Positions 44,489 through 54,298 of a stretch of DNA of 64,000 bases are shown in pieces. The notes beneath the pieces are model-generated. The model made no database searches. It was given only the letters and a program-made list of their open reading frames with translations, and was not told the origin of the DNA. Origin of the DNA: Neokomagataea tanensis (lineage in GTDB: Bacteria > Pseudomonadota > Alphaproteobacteria > Acetobacterales > Acetobacteraceae); NCBI RefSeq assembly GCF_006542335.1, contig NZ_CP032485.1, positions 2,413,280 to 2,477,279 on the forward strand, in the 5' to 3' direction. The stretch's first letter is position 1. Every line of letters begins with the position of its first letter. Both the position numbers and the translations under genes were made by a program.

Positions 44489-45301
44489 ATGAAACAAGCA
44501 GCCATTATTCCCCATAAAACCATCCTTATAACTGGTGCTTCCAGCGGCATTGGAGCTGCCCTTGCGCAGCATTATGCTCAAACTCATACGCATCTTATTT
44601 TATGGGGACGTAGCCAAAAACGCTTATCCCAAGTCGCTCAAAGCGTTGAGAAAAAAGGAGCGACCGCTGAATGTCACTCAATCGACCTAACCAATATTGA
44701 CGAGGCCCTTACAGCCCTGCGCAATCAGGACAGCCTAACGCCCATTACGCATTTTATCTTTGCAGCTGGCCTTGGAGATATGCGTAAAGAGGGAGAACTT
44801 GCAGAAGAGCCAAGCTTGGTAACGGAACTCTGCCTAGTCAATTTTACCACGCCTGCAACACTTGCGACAGAAATGGCAAACCGCATGGCAACGCGTGGGG
44901 GAGGGGCCATCGCTTTTATCGGCTCCGTTGCCGCGTTCCATGATTTGCCAATGTCTACCGCTTACAGTGGCTCCAAAGCTGGCCTTGCCCGCTTCAGCAC
45001 AGCGCTGCATGCGGCCATGTCCCCACACAAAGTATACGTAACGCTTATTTCTCCCGGGTACGTCGATACACCGATGAGCCAGAGGTTGAGCGGAAAATTA
45101 CCTTTTCTCATTTCCCCACAAAAAGCAGCACAAAAAATTCATCGTGCTATATCACGCCGGAAAGCGCATCTTATCTTCCCGTGGCCTTTTGCCTTCTTTG
45201 CTTTTCTTGAGGGCCATTTGCCAAGACCAGTTGTACACCGTATTTTACGGCTTTCTACTATGCAACAAACGCCCCGTAAAACAGAATGCAGTGATACATG
45301 A
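44489..45301 (+). CDS. Short-chain dehydrogenase/reductase
   Basis: A 270-residue classical SDR with the cofactor motif TGASSGIGAA near the N terminus, a FAAG version of the NNAG motif (HFIFAAGLGD), Ser in FIGSVAA and the catalytic YSGSK. A C-terminal segment (FPWPFAFFAFLEGHLPRPV) is hydrophobic, as in SDRs that associate with the membrane. The frame is open from 44402 with further ATGs at 44471 and others; the ATG at 44489 puts the Rossmann fold at the usual distance, but no strong ribosome-binding sequence decides it. Substrate unknown. Confidence 0.85.
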   Translation: MKQAAIIPHKTILITGASSGIGAALAQHYAQTHTHLILWGRSQKRLSQVAQSVEKKGATAECHSIDLTNIDEALTALRNQDSLTPITHFIFAAGLGDMRKEGELAEEPSLVTELCLVNFTTPATLATEMANRMATRGGGAIAFIGSVAAFHDLPMSTAYSGSKAGLARFSTALHAAMSPHKVYVTLISPGYVDTPMSQRLSGKLPFLISPQKAAQKIHRAISRRKAHLIFPWPFAFFAFLEGHLPRPVVHRILRLSTMQQTPRKTECSDT

Positions 45302-45387
45302 CCTTGACTGCGACGGAGTCGTGCGCAACTGCTGACATGGCTCCCTCCGTAGAGGGATCGGATTGATTTAAGATGAGGAGCGGTTTC

Positions 45388-46356
45388 ATGAAAGAAATCG
45401 TCACAGTCGACATTGGTGGTACGCATGCACGTTTTGCAATTGCGACTGTCGATGAAGGAAAAGTGGTTAGCCTTGAGAAAGAAGTCACCCTTAAATGCGC
45501 TGAGCATGCAAGCTTAGCACTTGCATGGGAGGCCTTCGGACGCCAGATCGCACGCCCATTACCACGTGAAGCTGGCATTGCCGTTGCGTGCCCAGTGGCT
45601 GGCGAAATCTTGAAGATGACCAATAATCCTTGGATCATCCAGCCAAGCCAACTCAAAGCGCGCCTGCACCTTGATAACTTTGTGCTTGTAAATGATTTCG
45701 GTGCAGTCGGTCACGCCGTTGCTCAAGTTGATTCAAGCTGTATGCAGCATTTGTGCGGCCCGGAAATTGATCTACCGTCACAAGGTACCATCAGCATTGT
45801 TGGGCCAGGTACCGGCTTAGGGGCCGCGTGCCTTCTGCGTCGTGGCGACAAGTATTTCGTAATGGAAACAGAGGGTGGCCATCTCGATTACCCGCCACTA
45901 GATGACGTTGAAGATCGCATCCTCAAAACATTGCGCAGCCGCTTCCGCCGTGTTTCGGCAGAACGAATCGTATCGGGGCCGGGTCTAAGCAATTTGTATG
46001 AAGCAATTGCTGAACAACAAGGCTTGCCCATCACGCTCCGCGATAACCGTACTCTGTGGCAAAATGCTATGGAAGGATCAGACACAATCGCTGCTGCGGC
46101 ATTGGAGCGCTTCTGCCTTAGCCTAGGCGCTGTGTCCGGAGACCTCGCATTGGCTCATGGTGCACGTGGCGTCGTCATCGCTGGCGGGCTTGGCTTACGT
46201 CTTGCCAATATTTTGGGAACATCCGGCTTCGCTGAACGCTTTGTTGCCAAAGGACGATTCGAGGCAATGATGAGCGAAATTCCAGTGAAAATTATCACAC
46301 ATCCACAACCCGGTTTGTTCGGGGCTGCAGCAGCTTACGCTGAGGCTCATTCATAA
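45388..46356 (+). CDS. glk: Glucokinase
   Basis: A 322-residue ROK-unrelated Glk-type enzyme phosphorylating glucose with ATP. VDIGGTHARFAIA (phosphate loop), the LVNDFGAVGHAV sugar site, IVGPGTGLGAACLL, ETEGGHLDYPP and GVVIAGGLGLRLAN are diagnostic. The ATG at 45388 has GAGGAG eight bases upstream; the frame starts at 45373. Confidence 0.95.
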   Translation: MKEIVTVDIGGTHARFAIATVDEGKVVSLEKEVTLKCAEHASLALAWEAFGRQIARPLPREAGIAVACPVAGEILKMTNNPWIIQPSQLKARLHLDNFVLVNDFGAVGHAVAQVDSSCMQHLCGPEIDLPSQGTISIVGPGTGLGAACLLRRGDKYFVMETEGGHLDYPPLDDVEDRILKTLRSRFRRVSAERIVSGPGLSNLYEAIAEQQGLPITLRDNRTLWQNAMEGSDTIAAAALERFCLSLGAVSGDLALAHGARGVVIAGGLGLRLANILGTSGFAERFVAKGRFEAMMSEIPVKIITHPQPGLFGAAAAYAEAHS

Positions 46357-46371
46357 TTTTGGGAGATGTCT

Positions 46372-46446
46372 TGGAGGTCCGGGCGGGAATTGAACCCACA
46401 TTCGCGGATTTGCAGTCCGCTGCATAAGCCATTCTGCCACCGGACC
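46372..46446 (-). tRNA. tRNA-Cys (anticodon GCA)
   Basis: On the minus strand: acceptor GGTCCGG/CCGGACC, anticodon stem CGGA-type around loop CTGCAAA (anticodon GCA), T-arm TGGGTTCAATTCCCG-like, discriminator T and an encoded CCA. It is antiparallel to glk, 15 bases after its stop. Confidence 0.96.
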
Positions 46447-46599
46447 TCGGAGACAGGTGCTGTATCCTCTTTCAGCACCGTTTGGTCAATACCCTACGTG
46501 CAATAAAGAACAAATTTTTCTTTCCGCCTTACTCGGGCTATGGTGAGAAAATCAATTCAGCACTGCATGTTACGCACTTAATTGTCGTCAGGAGTTTTC

Positions 46600-48060
46600 A
46601 TGAGCTCGAAGTTTCTCACCAAGAGAGCAGTGTTCACCCAGCTTGGGTTTGGTTGCAGCGCTGTTATGCTGCTTAGCGGCACAGCTTTAGCTCAGAATTA
46701 CGACGGAAGTGGCTCACCATCTTTCGTACCGCACACTCTGCAAGAGGCTCTGGCGTCAGCTTACCTGACAAACCCTACATTACGGGAAGAGCGTGCCCGT
46801 CTGCGCGCCACTGACGAACGCGTACCAGCAGCCTTAGCGGGTTGGCGGCCAACCATCCAAGGTACCGCACAACTCACACATTACGACGGCCATACAAGTT
46901 ACGGACCACAAGGCCTCCTGACCGGCAGTTCCAGTGCGTATAATACGCCCGGCTATGTCGGCGGTGTCACGGTCACGCAACCCCTTTACCAAGGGGGCAA
47001 AACCGTAGCCAGCACACATGCCGCTACAAATCAGGTTATGGCTGAACGTGCACGCCTCATAAGCACCGAACAAGAGGTGTTTATGAATGTCGTAAGCGCC
47101 TATGTAGACGTTATAAAAGACGAACAACTTCTACAGTTAGCGACTAATAACCAGCGTGTTCTGGAGCAACAATTACACGCAACAGAAGAGCGCTTCCATA
47201 TCGGTGAAATCACACGTACCGATGTCGCACAAGCTGAAGCTGCCTATGCAAGTTCAGTAGCTGAAAGGCAACAGGCAGAGGGCACCTTACAAAGCGCCCA
47301 AGCGGTTTATCTACAAGTCGTTGGCATTGCTGCACCGCCCAACCTGCTTCCGCCACAACCGCTTGACCTACCAGTAAAGAACGAACAAGCGGCATTACAG
47401 ATTGCTGCGGAAAACAACCCAGACATCATTTCTTCGCTTTTCGCTGAAGCCATGCAAAAAGATAACGTATCTGTGCAAATGGCCGCAATCATGCCGAAAG
47501 TCTCCGCACAGCTTTTGTACCAGCACAGCCGCAATCAAGGTTACGGGAACTCCACCCTTGATAATAAAGCAGGCGTCATTGCTTTTCAGGTACCCATTTA
47601 TCAAGGCGGCTCCGAATACTCATCAGTCCGCAGTGCGCGTCAGGAGGTCTTAGCCGCCCACCGCGAAATTGACGTACAGCGCCGCTCGGCTTTGCAAAAA
47701 GCCTCGTCAAGCTGGCAACAAATGACATCGCTGCAGTCAGCGATTAAAGCGGACCGGGTTGCTATTTCGGCGAATATTTTGGCCCTTAGCGGCGTTGAGC
47801 GCCAAGCCCTTCTGGGAACAACCAGCACACTGGCCGTATTACAGCAGCAGCAGACCCTCCTAGTCGCGCAGCAGACTCTCGTCCAACATCTTTCTAACCT
47901 TGTGACATCATCCTATTCAGTGGCTTCGGCCATTGGCCGTCTGACAGCAGCTGACTTGAAAATCGGCGTACCTCTTTACGACGAAAAAGCGTATTATAAT
48001 GCTGTTAAAAACCGGCTGTGGGGCATATCGGATTATGCCCAAAACCAACCCGGGCGATAA
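46600..48060 (+). CDS. tolC: TolC-family outer-membrane channel protein
   Basis: A 486-residue outer-membrane efflux protein with a signal peptide cleaved near GTALAQNY. The duplicated OEP architecture is visible: SFVPHTLQEALASAYLTNPTLREERARLRA, then VGGVTVTQPLYQGGKT and ERFHIGEITRTDVAQAEAAYASS in the first half, and IAFQVPIYQGGSEYSSVRSARQE and later heptad-rich helices in the second. It exports substrates of type I and RND systems across the envelope. CAGGAG precedes the ATG. It is followed after 17 bases by a popZ-like gene and then valS. Confidence 0.94.
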   Translation: MSSKFLTKRAVFTQLGFGCSAVMLLSGTALAQNYDGSGSPSFVPHTLQEALASAYLTNPTLREERARLRATDERVPAALAGWRPTIQGTAQLTHYDGHTSYGPQGLLTGSSSAYNTPGYVGGVTVTQPLYQGGKTVASTHAATNQVMAERARLISTEQEVFMNVVSAYVDVIKDEQLLQLATNNQRVLEQQLHATEERFHIGEITRTDVAQAEAAYASSVAERQQAEGTLQSAQAVYLQVVGIAAPPNLLPPQPLDLPVKNEQAALQIAAENNPDIISSLFAEAMQKDNVSVQMAAIMPKVSAQLLYQHSRNQGYGNSTLDNKAGVIAFQVPIYQGGSEYSSVRSARQEVLAAHREIDVQRRSALQKASSSWQQMTSLQSAIKADRVAISANILALSGVERQALLGTTSTLAVLQQQQTLLVAQQTLVQHLSNLVTSSYSVASAIGRLTAADLKIGVPLYDEKAYYNAVKNRLWGISDYAQNQPGR

Positions 48061-48077
48061 ATACAGGTCTGATTTCC

Positions 48078-48557
48078 ATGCAGGATAACAATATTGACCA
48101 AGTTTTGAGCACTATTCGTAAAATCCTGCAGGAAGACAGCCACTCCCCAAAAAATTCCGTCCCTCTACGCAGCGAGATCAATCCTTTGGACAATGAATTT
48201 CTTTTGGATCATTCCATGATGGTCAAACCACCTAAGTCAGATAAATTTACTTTCCCACCACATTTGGAGGATGCCAGCTTGGACCACTCAATCGATCTGC
48301 ACGACCATGAAGCCATGGTGGACCAGCTTACATCAGACGCAGTGGAACGCTCTTTCAGCGACCTCAAAAACCAGTTTGAGCACGCCACGCCACCCGCCAA
48401 AACCATGCGTGTTTCATCGCATAATGACCTCACCATTGAAGACATCGTCAGAAGCGAAGTGCGTGAAATGGTCCGTACATGGCTCGATAGCCACCTTCCT
48501 TCGATGGTCGAGGATATGGTCCGTACTGAAATTGCACGCCTGCGTGCCAAGGTCTGA
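48078..48557 (+). CDS. popZ: PopZ-like polar organising protein (DUF2497)
   Basis: A 159-residue protein with the bipartite plan of PopZ: a short N-terminal helix (NNIDQVLSTIRKILQED), a low-complexity acidic and polar middle (residues 25-110), and a conserved C-terminal helical region (IEDIVRSEVREMVRTWLDSH and LPSMVEDMVRTEIARLRAK). In Caulobacter PopZ forms a polar condensate that anchors centromeres. The position between tolC and valS is the arrangement I know for alphaproteobacterial popZ. The middle is poorer in proline than in Caulobacter. The start ATG at 48078 lacks a strong ribosome-binding sequence. Confidence 0.85.
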   Translation: MQDNNIDQVLSTIRKILQEDSHSPKNSVPLRSEINPLDNEFLLDHSMMVKPPKSDKFTFPPHLEDASLDHSIDLHDHEAMVDQLTSDAVERSFSDLKNQFEHATPPAKTMRVSSHNDLTIEDIVRSEVREMVRTWLDSHLPSMVEDMVRTEIARLRAKV

Positions 48558-48665
48558 TTACTAAAACCACTTAGGGTTGTGCCTTTTAGGGTATCGACCT
48601 TATGTCCCAAGAACGATAAGTGCTTCCGCTTTCTCAGCGTTAATCAACACAACACACGGACGATC

Positions 48666-51332
48666 ATGCTCGATAAAAGTTTTTCTCCAGCCAACCACGA
48701 AACCAGCCTCTATGACCGCTGGGAGAAAAGCGGGGTCTTTCATGCTGACCCGAAAGCACCCGGCGACGCTTTTTCGATCATGTTCCCGCCACCAAATGTG
48801 ACTGGCACGCTCCACCTTGGGCATGCGCTAACGTTCACGCTTCAGGATATTCTCATTCGCTGGAAGCGCGGCACAGGATTTAACACGCTTTGGCAGCCTG
48901 GAACTGACCATGCCGGTATCGCCACTCAAATGGTGGTTGAACGCGCGCTAGACAAGCAAAACACAAGCCGTACAGCTCTGGGACGTGAAGAGTTCGTCAA
49001 ACGTGTCTGGGACTGGAAAGAGGAATCTGGCGGTACCATTATCCAACAGCTGCGTAAGCTCGGTGCATCAGCTGACTGGGAACGCGAACGCTTCACCATG
49101 GATGAAGGGCTGTCCCAAGCCGTCCGTAAAGTGTTCGTCACCCTCCATAGCGAGGGCCTGATCTACCGTGACCGCCGCTTGGTCAACTGGGATCCGAGCT
49201 TCCGATCAGCAATTTCTGACCTTGAAGTTGAAAACCGCGAGACAAAAGGCTCAATGTGGTACGTTCGTTATCCATTGGATGACGGCCGCACTATCACAGT
49301 CGCAACAACACGCCCAGAAACGATGCTGGCTGACTCTGCTGTTGCTGTTCATCCAGAAGACGAACGTTATGCAGACTATATCGGTCAATTTGTCACGTTA
49401 CCGCTTACAGGGCGGCGCATTCCAATCGTCGCGGACGAGTATTCAGACCCGGAGAAGGGTACTGGCGCCGTTAAAATTACCCCAGCCCACGACTTCAATG
49501 ACTTTGAAGTCGGCAAACGTCATGATCTTCCTTCGCCCACCATTCTGGACGAAGCTGCGCATATTTGCCTTGATGAAATCCGCAGCGAATTACGCGATGT
49601 AGAAAACATTTCTGCCATAGCATTCGTCGAGGCCTTGCAGGGGGTAAGCCGGGAGGAGGGACGTAAACGCATCGTCGCTGAACTTGAAACACTCGGCTGG
49701 CTTGAAAAAATTGAACCCCACAAACTGCAAGTTCCGTACGCTGAGCGTGGCGGCGCAATCGTTGAGCCTCGCCTGACTTGGCAGTGGTACTGCGATGCTA
49801 AAACATTGGCTGGCCCAGCTATTGAAGCGGTAGAGAGTGGTAAAGTCTCCTTTGAACCGCGCCAGTGGCAAAACACATTCTTTGCTTGGATGCGTGATAT
49901 CCAGCCTTGGTGCATTTCGCGCCAGCTTTGGTGGGGCCACCGCATTCCGGCGTGGTACACTGATAACGGTGACATTATCGTCGCTGAGACAGCAGACGAA
50001 GCACAAGCGAAAGCGGGTGAAGGCGTTACCATCACACAAGATGAAGACGTTCTGGACACGTGGTTCAGCTCTGCTCTATGGCCTTTCACAACGCTTGGCT
50101 GGCCAGAAAATACTGAATCCCTAGCGCGTTATTACCCTACTAGCGTGCTCGTAACGGGCTTTGACATCATCTTCTTCTGGGTCGCCCGGATGATGATGAT
50201 GGGCCTGCACTTCATGAAGGACGTACCGTTCCAAACCGTTCTCATCCACGGCCTTGTACGTGACGAGAAGGGGCAGAAAATGTCCAAATCCAAGGGGAAT
50301 GGCATTGATCCCTTGGACCTGATTGAAGAGTACGGGGCTGATGCGACGCGCCTTGCCATATGTGCAGGCACAGGGCCGGGCCGTGACATCAAACTGGGAC
50401 GCAAAAAAGTTGAAGAGCATCGGGGCTTTATTACAAAGCTGTGGAATGCCGCACGTTTCCTAGAAATGAACGGCGCAAAACCTGTTGAGGGTTTCGACCC
50501 AACAACGGTTCAAAGCAGCCTCGGGCGTTGGATCCTTTCTGAAGCAAATGAAGCTATTGCCGAGGCAAGCCGCGCGCTCGAAGCTTACCGCTTCGATGAA
50601 TATGCGGGCAGCTGCTACCGCTTCGTTTGGACCCGCTTCTGTGACTGGTTTGTCGAGCTTGCCAAACCCTTGTTGGCAGAAGAGAGCGCGGAGAGCGACG
50701 AAATCCGCAACGTCAGCGCTTACGTACTAGGCCTGATCTTGCGCATGATGCAGCCTGTTATCCCATTTGCAACAGCCACGTTGTGGGAAGAACTGGGCTA
50801 CTCAGGCGCGTTCGAGACGATGCCATGGCCAACAGCCGTCGCGCTCGAAGGAGCCGAAGAAAGCCGCGCAGAAGTTAACTGGCTTATCCGCCTGATCAGC
50901 GAAATACGTACAGTCCGCGCTGAAATGAACGTGCCCCCTGCACAGAAAGCGCCTATCCTTCTACGTGATGCAACCGCGGAAAACCTCGCGCGTGCACAGC
51001 GTTGGAACGAAGCACTCGGCCGTATGGCGCGTGTGGAAAGCGTGTCTGTGCTTGAGGGCGAAACGCCACGCCATGCAGCTCAGATCGTTCTTGACGAAGC
51101 GACTATCTTCCTGCCCCTCGGTGGTTTGATTGATCTTGATGCGGAACGTGCGCGTCTTGCTAAAGAGATCAAACGTATTGAGGGCGAAATTACAAAGGTT
51201 GAGCGCAAGCTCGGTAATGAAGACTTCATTGCCCGCGCCAAACCCGAAGTTGTAGACGAAAACCGTCAGAGACTTGAAAGCTTCAGCAGCGATCTGACAC
51301 GTCTACAGGCCGCTCATTCACGGTTGGCGTAA
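48666..51332 (+). CDS. valS: Valine-tRNA ligase
   Basis: An 888-residue class I synthetase. The HIGH-type motif is PPPNVTGTLHLGHAL, the editing domain includes ATTRPETMLADSAVAVHPED, the KMSKS motif lies in DEKGQKMSKSKGNGIDPLDL, and the C terminus is a coiled coil (LDAERARLAKEIKRIEGEI) typical of ValRS. The ATG at 48666 is preferred; the frame is open to 48579. A terminator follows eight bases after the stop. Confidence 0.97.
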   Translation: MLDKSFSPANHETSLYDRWEKSGVFHADPKAPGDAFSIMFPPPNVTGTLHLGHALTFTLQDILIRWKRGTGFNTLWQPGTDHAGIATQMVVERALDKQNTSRTALGREEFVKRVWDWKEESGGTIIQQLRKLGASADWERERFTMDEGLSQAVRKVFVTLHSEGLIYRDRRLVNWDPSFRSAISDLEVENRETKGSMWYVRYPLDDGRTITVATTRPETMLADSAVAVHPEDERYADYIGQFVTLPLTGRRIPIVADEYSDPEKGTGAVKITPAHDFNDFEVGKRHDLPSPTILDEAAHICLDEIRSELRDVENISAIAFVEALQGVSREEGRKRIVAELETLGWLEKIEPHKLQVPYAERGGAIVEPRLTWQWYCDAKTLAGPAIEAVESGKVSFEPRQWQNTFFAWMRDIQPWCISRQLWWGHRIPAWYTDNGDIIVAETADEAQAKAGEGVTITQDEDVLDTWFSSALWPFTTLGWPENTESLARYYPTSVLVTGFDIIFFWVARMMMMGLHFMKDVPFQTVLIHGLVRDEKGQKMSKSKGNGIDPLDLIEEYGADATRLAICAGTGPGRDIKLGRKKVEEHRGFITKLWNAARFLEMNGAKPVEGFDPTTVQSSLGRWILSEANEAIAEASRALEAYRFDEYAGSCYRFVWTRFCDWFVELAKPLLAEESAESDEIRNVSAYVLGLILRMMQPVIPFATATLWEELGYSGAFETMPWPTAVALEGAEESRAEVNWLIRLISEIRTVRAEMNVPPAQKAPILLRDATAENLARAQRWNEALGRMARVESVSVLEGETPRHAAQIVLDEATIFLPLGGLIDLDAERARLAKEIKRIEGEITKVERKLGNEDFIARAKPEVVDENRQRLESFSSDLTRLQAAHSRLA

Positions 51333-51340
51333 AAGCTTTG

Positions 51341-51380
51341 CAGGCCCCGCCCGAAACTAAACAGGGCAGGGCCTGTTTTT
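51341..51380 (+). terminator. Intrinsic terminator after valS, abutting the next gene
   Basis: CAGGCCCCGCCC pairs with GGGCAGGGCCTG with one mismatch, followed by five T. The T-tract ends one base before the ATG at 51382, and the only purine-rich sequence available as a ribosome-binding site (GGGCAGGG) lies inside the 3' arm. Confidence 0.85.
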
Positions 51381-51381
51381 C

Positions 51382-52308
51382 ATGAAGACTAAGAATATAC
51401 CTCAAATTCTGCCTGTCTTTTGCCGTGGCATACAGCCTTGGATTTTAGCGGTAACACTGTCCACAACCATTGCTTCAAACGCCCTTGCATCAACTCCAAC
51501 AACGGATGAGATAGGCGTAACTCAAGCGCCACTATCCGCAAAAACAACATTGAACGTGGCATACTACGTTCCTTCAGGCTGTCATCACCGAGCCATTCTC
51601 ATGGTTTTTGCCTCTAAAAACCGTGACTACAAAGCATTCCGCGATGAGAGTATCCCTCTTGCGCAGGAGAGTTGCAGCGTTCTTTTCGCTCCAGAGTTTT
51701 CGCTGAACGCATATCCACCACGCGCTTATCAACGTGGCGGCTTCCCCGAAAACCCTGAGGCCCCTTCGCCAGCACGGCTCGTTATTCCTCTAGAAGAATG
51801 GGCAAAGCGTTTTATCCTGGATACCTCGCTCCCCGTTATTCTAATTGGGCATTCAGCTGGTGCCCAGTTTCTAAACCGCGTGGCTGCTTATACAATCGGT
51901 TCCGAGAACGGTATCATTCTCATGAACCCCGGGAGCACTGTCGAGCCGTCATTCGATATCGCCGTGCCATACGGTTTTGGTGGTGAATGGAGCGCGCTAG
52001 AAGCTTCAAGAGCTTTAAAAGCTTATTTGGCTCGGCCGGTATTTTTCTTATTGGGTAGTGAAGATACTAAAACCGCATCGTTTAGCGGCAACGCCCAAGC
52101 CGAAGTCATGGCAGAAGGCACAAACCGTCTTCAACGCGGCTCCAACACCTTTGCGGTGGGTAGGTCACTAGCGCGGAAAAACGGGGCTAGTTTTAATTGG
52201 CGCATCGCCATTGTACCTAACGTAGGTCATGACGATGCGCTTATGCTCAGTTCACCTGTGCTGGAGCAGACTGTTGCGGCAATAATTAACCGCGGGTCTT
52301 TACGATAA
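51382..52308 (+). CDS. Secreted alpha/beta hydrolase
   Basis: A 308-residue exported protein. The signal peptide ([18 protein letters not shown]) follows a basic stretch, and the mature domain has the nucleophile elbow [10 protein letters not shown], a lid region and the catalytic His in [10 protein letters not shown]; Asp is likely in LLGSEDTK. This resembles secreted esterase or peptidase-like hydrolases, without a clear subfamily. The ATG is two bases after a terminator (see 51341-51380), and the 3' end overlaps the convergent ilvD by 23 bases. Confidence 0.82.
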   Translation: MKTKNIPQILPVFCRGIQPWILAVTLSTTIASNALASTPTTDEIGVTQAPLSAKTTLNVAYYVPSGCHHRAILMVFASKNRDYKAFRDESIPLAQESCSVLFAPEFSLNAYPPRAYQRGGFPENPEAPSPARLVIPLEEWAKRFILDTSLPVILIGHSAGAQFLNRVAAYTIGSENGIILMNPGSTVEPSFDIAVPYGFGGEWSALEASRALKAYLARPVFFLLGSEDTKTASFSGNAQAEVMAEGTNRLQRGSNTFAVGRSLARKNGASFNWRIAIVPNVGHDDALMLSSPVLEQTVAAIINRGSLR

Positions 52309-54142
52309 TCTGAGACAAATCACGCACGGCACCGTTGGCGGCACTCGTGGTCATTGCCGCATAGGCTTGCAGCGCGCGTGAAACCACACGCTCACGGTCA
52401 GGAGTCCATGCAGCATCCCCGCGTGCTTTCATAGTCTCACGACGGGCTGCAATTTCTGCATCCGATATATCCAGTTTCATAATCCGGTTGGGAATATCAA
52501 TCACGATTGGATCGCCATCCTCAACTAGCCCGATGAGACCGCCCTCAGCAGCTTCAGGTGAAACATGTCCAATGGATAATCCTGAACTGCCGCCTGAAAA
52601 ACGGCCATCCGTCACTAGGGCGCAGCTTTCAGCTAGTCCCTTAGATTTAAGGTAGCTGGTTGGATACAGCATTTCTTGCATACCCGGGCCACCTTTTGGG
52701 CCTTCATAGCGGATAACGACCACATCGCCGGCTGCAATTTTTCCGCCCAGAATGCCACTTACAGCATCATCCTGACTTTCGAAAACACGCGCAGTCCCAG
52801 TAAAGGTAAGGATATGCTCGGCCACACCAGCTGTTTTTACGATGGCGCCGTCCTCTGCTAGATTACCGTATAAAACCGCCAAGCCACCATCTTGGGAGAA
52901 CGCATGAGCGCGGTTACGCAGAACACCTTCTTCCCGGTCCGTGTCTAGCGCGTTGTAGCGGCTGGACTGGGAAAAAGCATGAACAGTCCGTACACCGCCC
53001 GGCGCAGCACTGAACATATGCCGTGCTTCTTCATCGCCGTTGATGATGTCCCACTTCGCCAGCGCGTCTGCCATTGTGGGTGCATGGACAGTGTTCACCG
53101 AGGTATCAAGCAAGCCAGCGCGATCCAACTCACCTAAAATCGCCGGGATACCACCTGCGCGGTGGACATCTTCCATATGAACGTCGTTACGCGCAGGTGC
53201 GACTTTGCAAAGGTTAGGTACGCGCCTGGAAAGACGGTCAATATCCTGCATGTGGAAATCAACTTCGCCCTCACGTGCCGCTGCTAAAAGATGAAGCACC
53301 GTGTTGGTGGAACCACCCATGGCGATATCAAGCGTCATAGCGTTTTCAAACGCTGCACGCGTCGCAATGGAGCGGGGCAGGACGCGCTCATCATCTTGCT
53401 CGTAATAACGGCGGGCCAAGCCAACAACCTCGCGCCCAGCACGAAGGAATAATTCGCGGCGGTCAGCATGCGTCGCCAGAAGAGAACCGTTGCCCGGCAA
53501 GGACAAACCCAGCGCTTCTGTCAGGCAGTTCATGGAATTGGCCGTAAACATCCCAGAGCATGACCCGCATGTGGGGCAGGCAGAACGCTCAATGGCCTCT
53601 GACTCTTCATCCGTCACGTTGGGGTTAGCCGCAGCGACCATGGAATCAACCAGATCGAGCTTACGGTTAATCGATGGTCCATTCAGCTTGCCAGCCTCCA
53701 TTGGCCCACCAGAAACGAAAATAACAGGGATATTAAGACGCAAAGACGCCATCAACATTCCCGGCGTGATCTTGTCGCAGTTACTGATGCACACAATGGC
53801 GTCTGCACAATGCGCGTTGACCATGTATTCGACTGAATCTGCAATTAACTCACGGGAGGGAAGGGAATACAGCATTCCCCCATGACCCATGGCAATGCCA
53901 TCATCCACAGCAATTGTATTGAACTCTTTGGCAACACCACCAGCTTCTTCAACAGCAGATGCGACCAAAGAACCCATGTCTTTAAGGTGAACGTGACCAG
54001 GAACAAACTGCGTGAAGGAATTCGCAATGGCAATTATGGGCTTGCCAAAATCACCATCCTGCATGCCGGTAGCCCGCCAAAGGGCACGGGCACCCGCCAT
54101 GTTACGGCCATGTGTCGTGGTACGGGAGCGATAAGCAGGCAT
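52286..54142 (-). CDS. ilvD: Dihydroxy-acid dehydratase
   Basis: A 618-residue iron-sulfur enzyme of valine, isoleucine and pantothenate biosynthesis, dehydrating 2,3-dihydroxy acids. Motifs include [13 protein letters not shown] and [20 protein letters not shown] (cluster-ligand cysteines), [21 protein letters not shown] and [10 protein letters not shown]. The ATG at 54142 has AGGAAAG upstream; the frame extends to 54187. It is divergent from the ester hydrolase gene. Confidence 0.97.
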   Translation of the reverse strand: MPAYRSRTTTHGRNMAGARALWRATGMQDGDFGKPIIAIANSFTQFVPGHVHLKDMGSLVASAVEEAGGVAKEFNTIAVDDGIAMGHGGMLYSLPSRELIADSVEYMVNAHCADAIVCISNCDKITPGMLMASLRLNIPVIFVSGGPMEAGKLNGPSINRKLDLVDSMVAAANPNVTDEESEAIERSACPTCGSCSGMFTANSMNCLTEALGLSLPGNGSLLATHADRRELFLRAGREVVGLARRYYEQDDERVLPRSIATRAAFENAMTLDIAMGGSTNTVLHLLAAAREGEVDFHMQDIDRLSRRVPNLCKVAPARNDVHMEDVHRAGGIPAILGELDRAGLLDTSVNTVHAPTMADALAKWDIINGDEEARHMFSAAPGGVRTVHAFSQSSRYNALDTDREEGVLRNRAHAFSQDGGLAVLYGNLAEDGAIVKTAGVAEHILTFTGTARVFESQDDAVSGILGGKIAAGDVVVIRYEGPKGGPGMQEMLYPTSYLKSKGLAESCALVTDGRFSGGSSGLSIGHVSPEAAEGGLIGLVEDGDPIVIDIPNRIMKLDISDAEIAARRETMKARGDAAWTPDRERVVSRALQAYAAMTTSAANGAVRDLSQIIVKTRG

Positions 54143-54298
54143 GAAAGACTTTCCTAACGATAATTGCCTCATTCCATAGCGAAACAAACGCTAAGATGCC
54201 AGTCCACGAAAGAAATGCAAACCTGTTGTAAAACCCCCTTGCCGTAACGAAACGATCGACGCAGAAACAAAGAACTTGATTAACGAGGACCAACTTTT

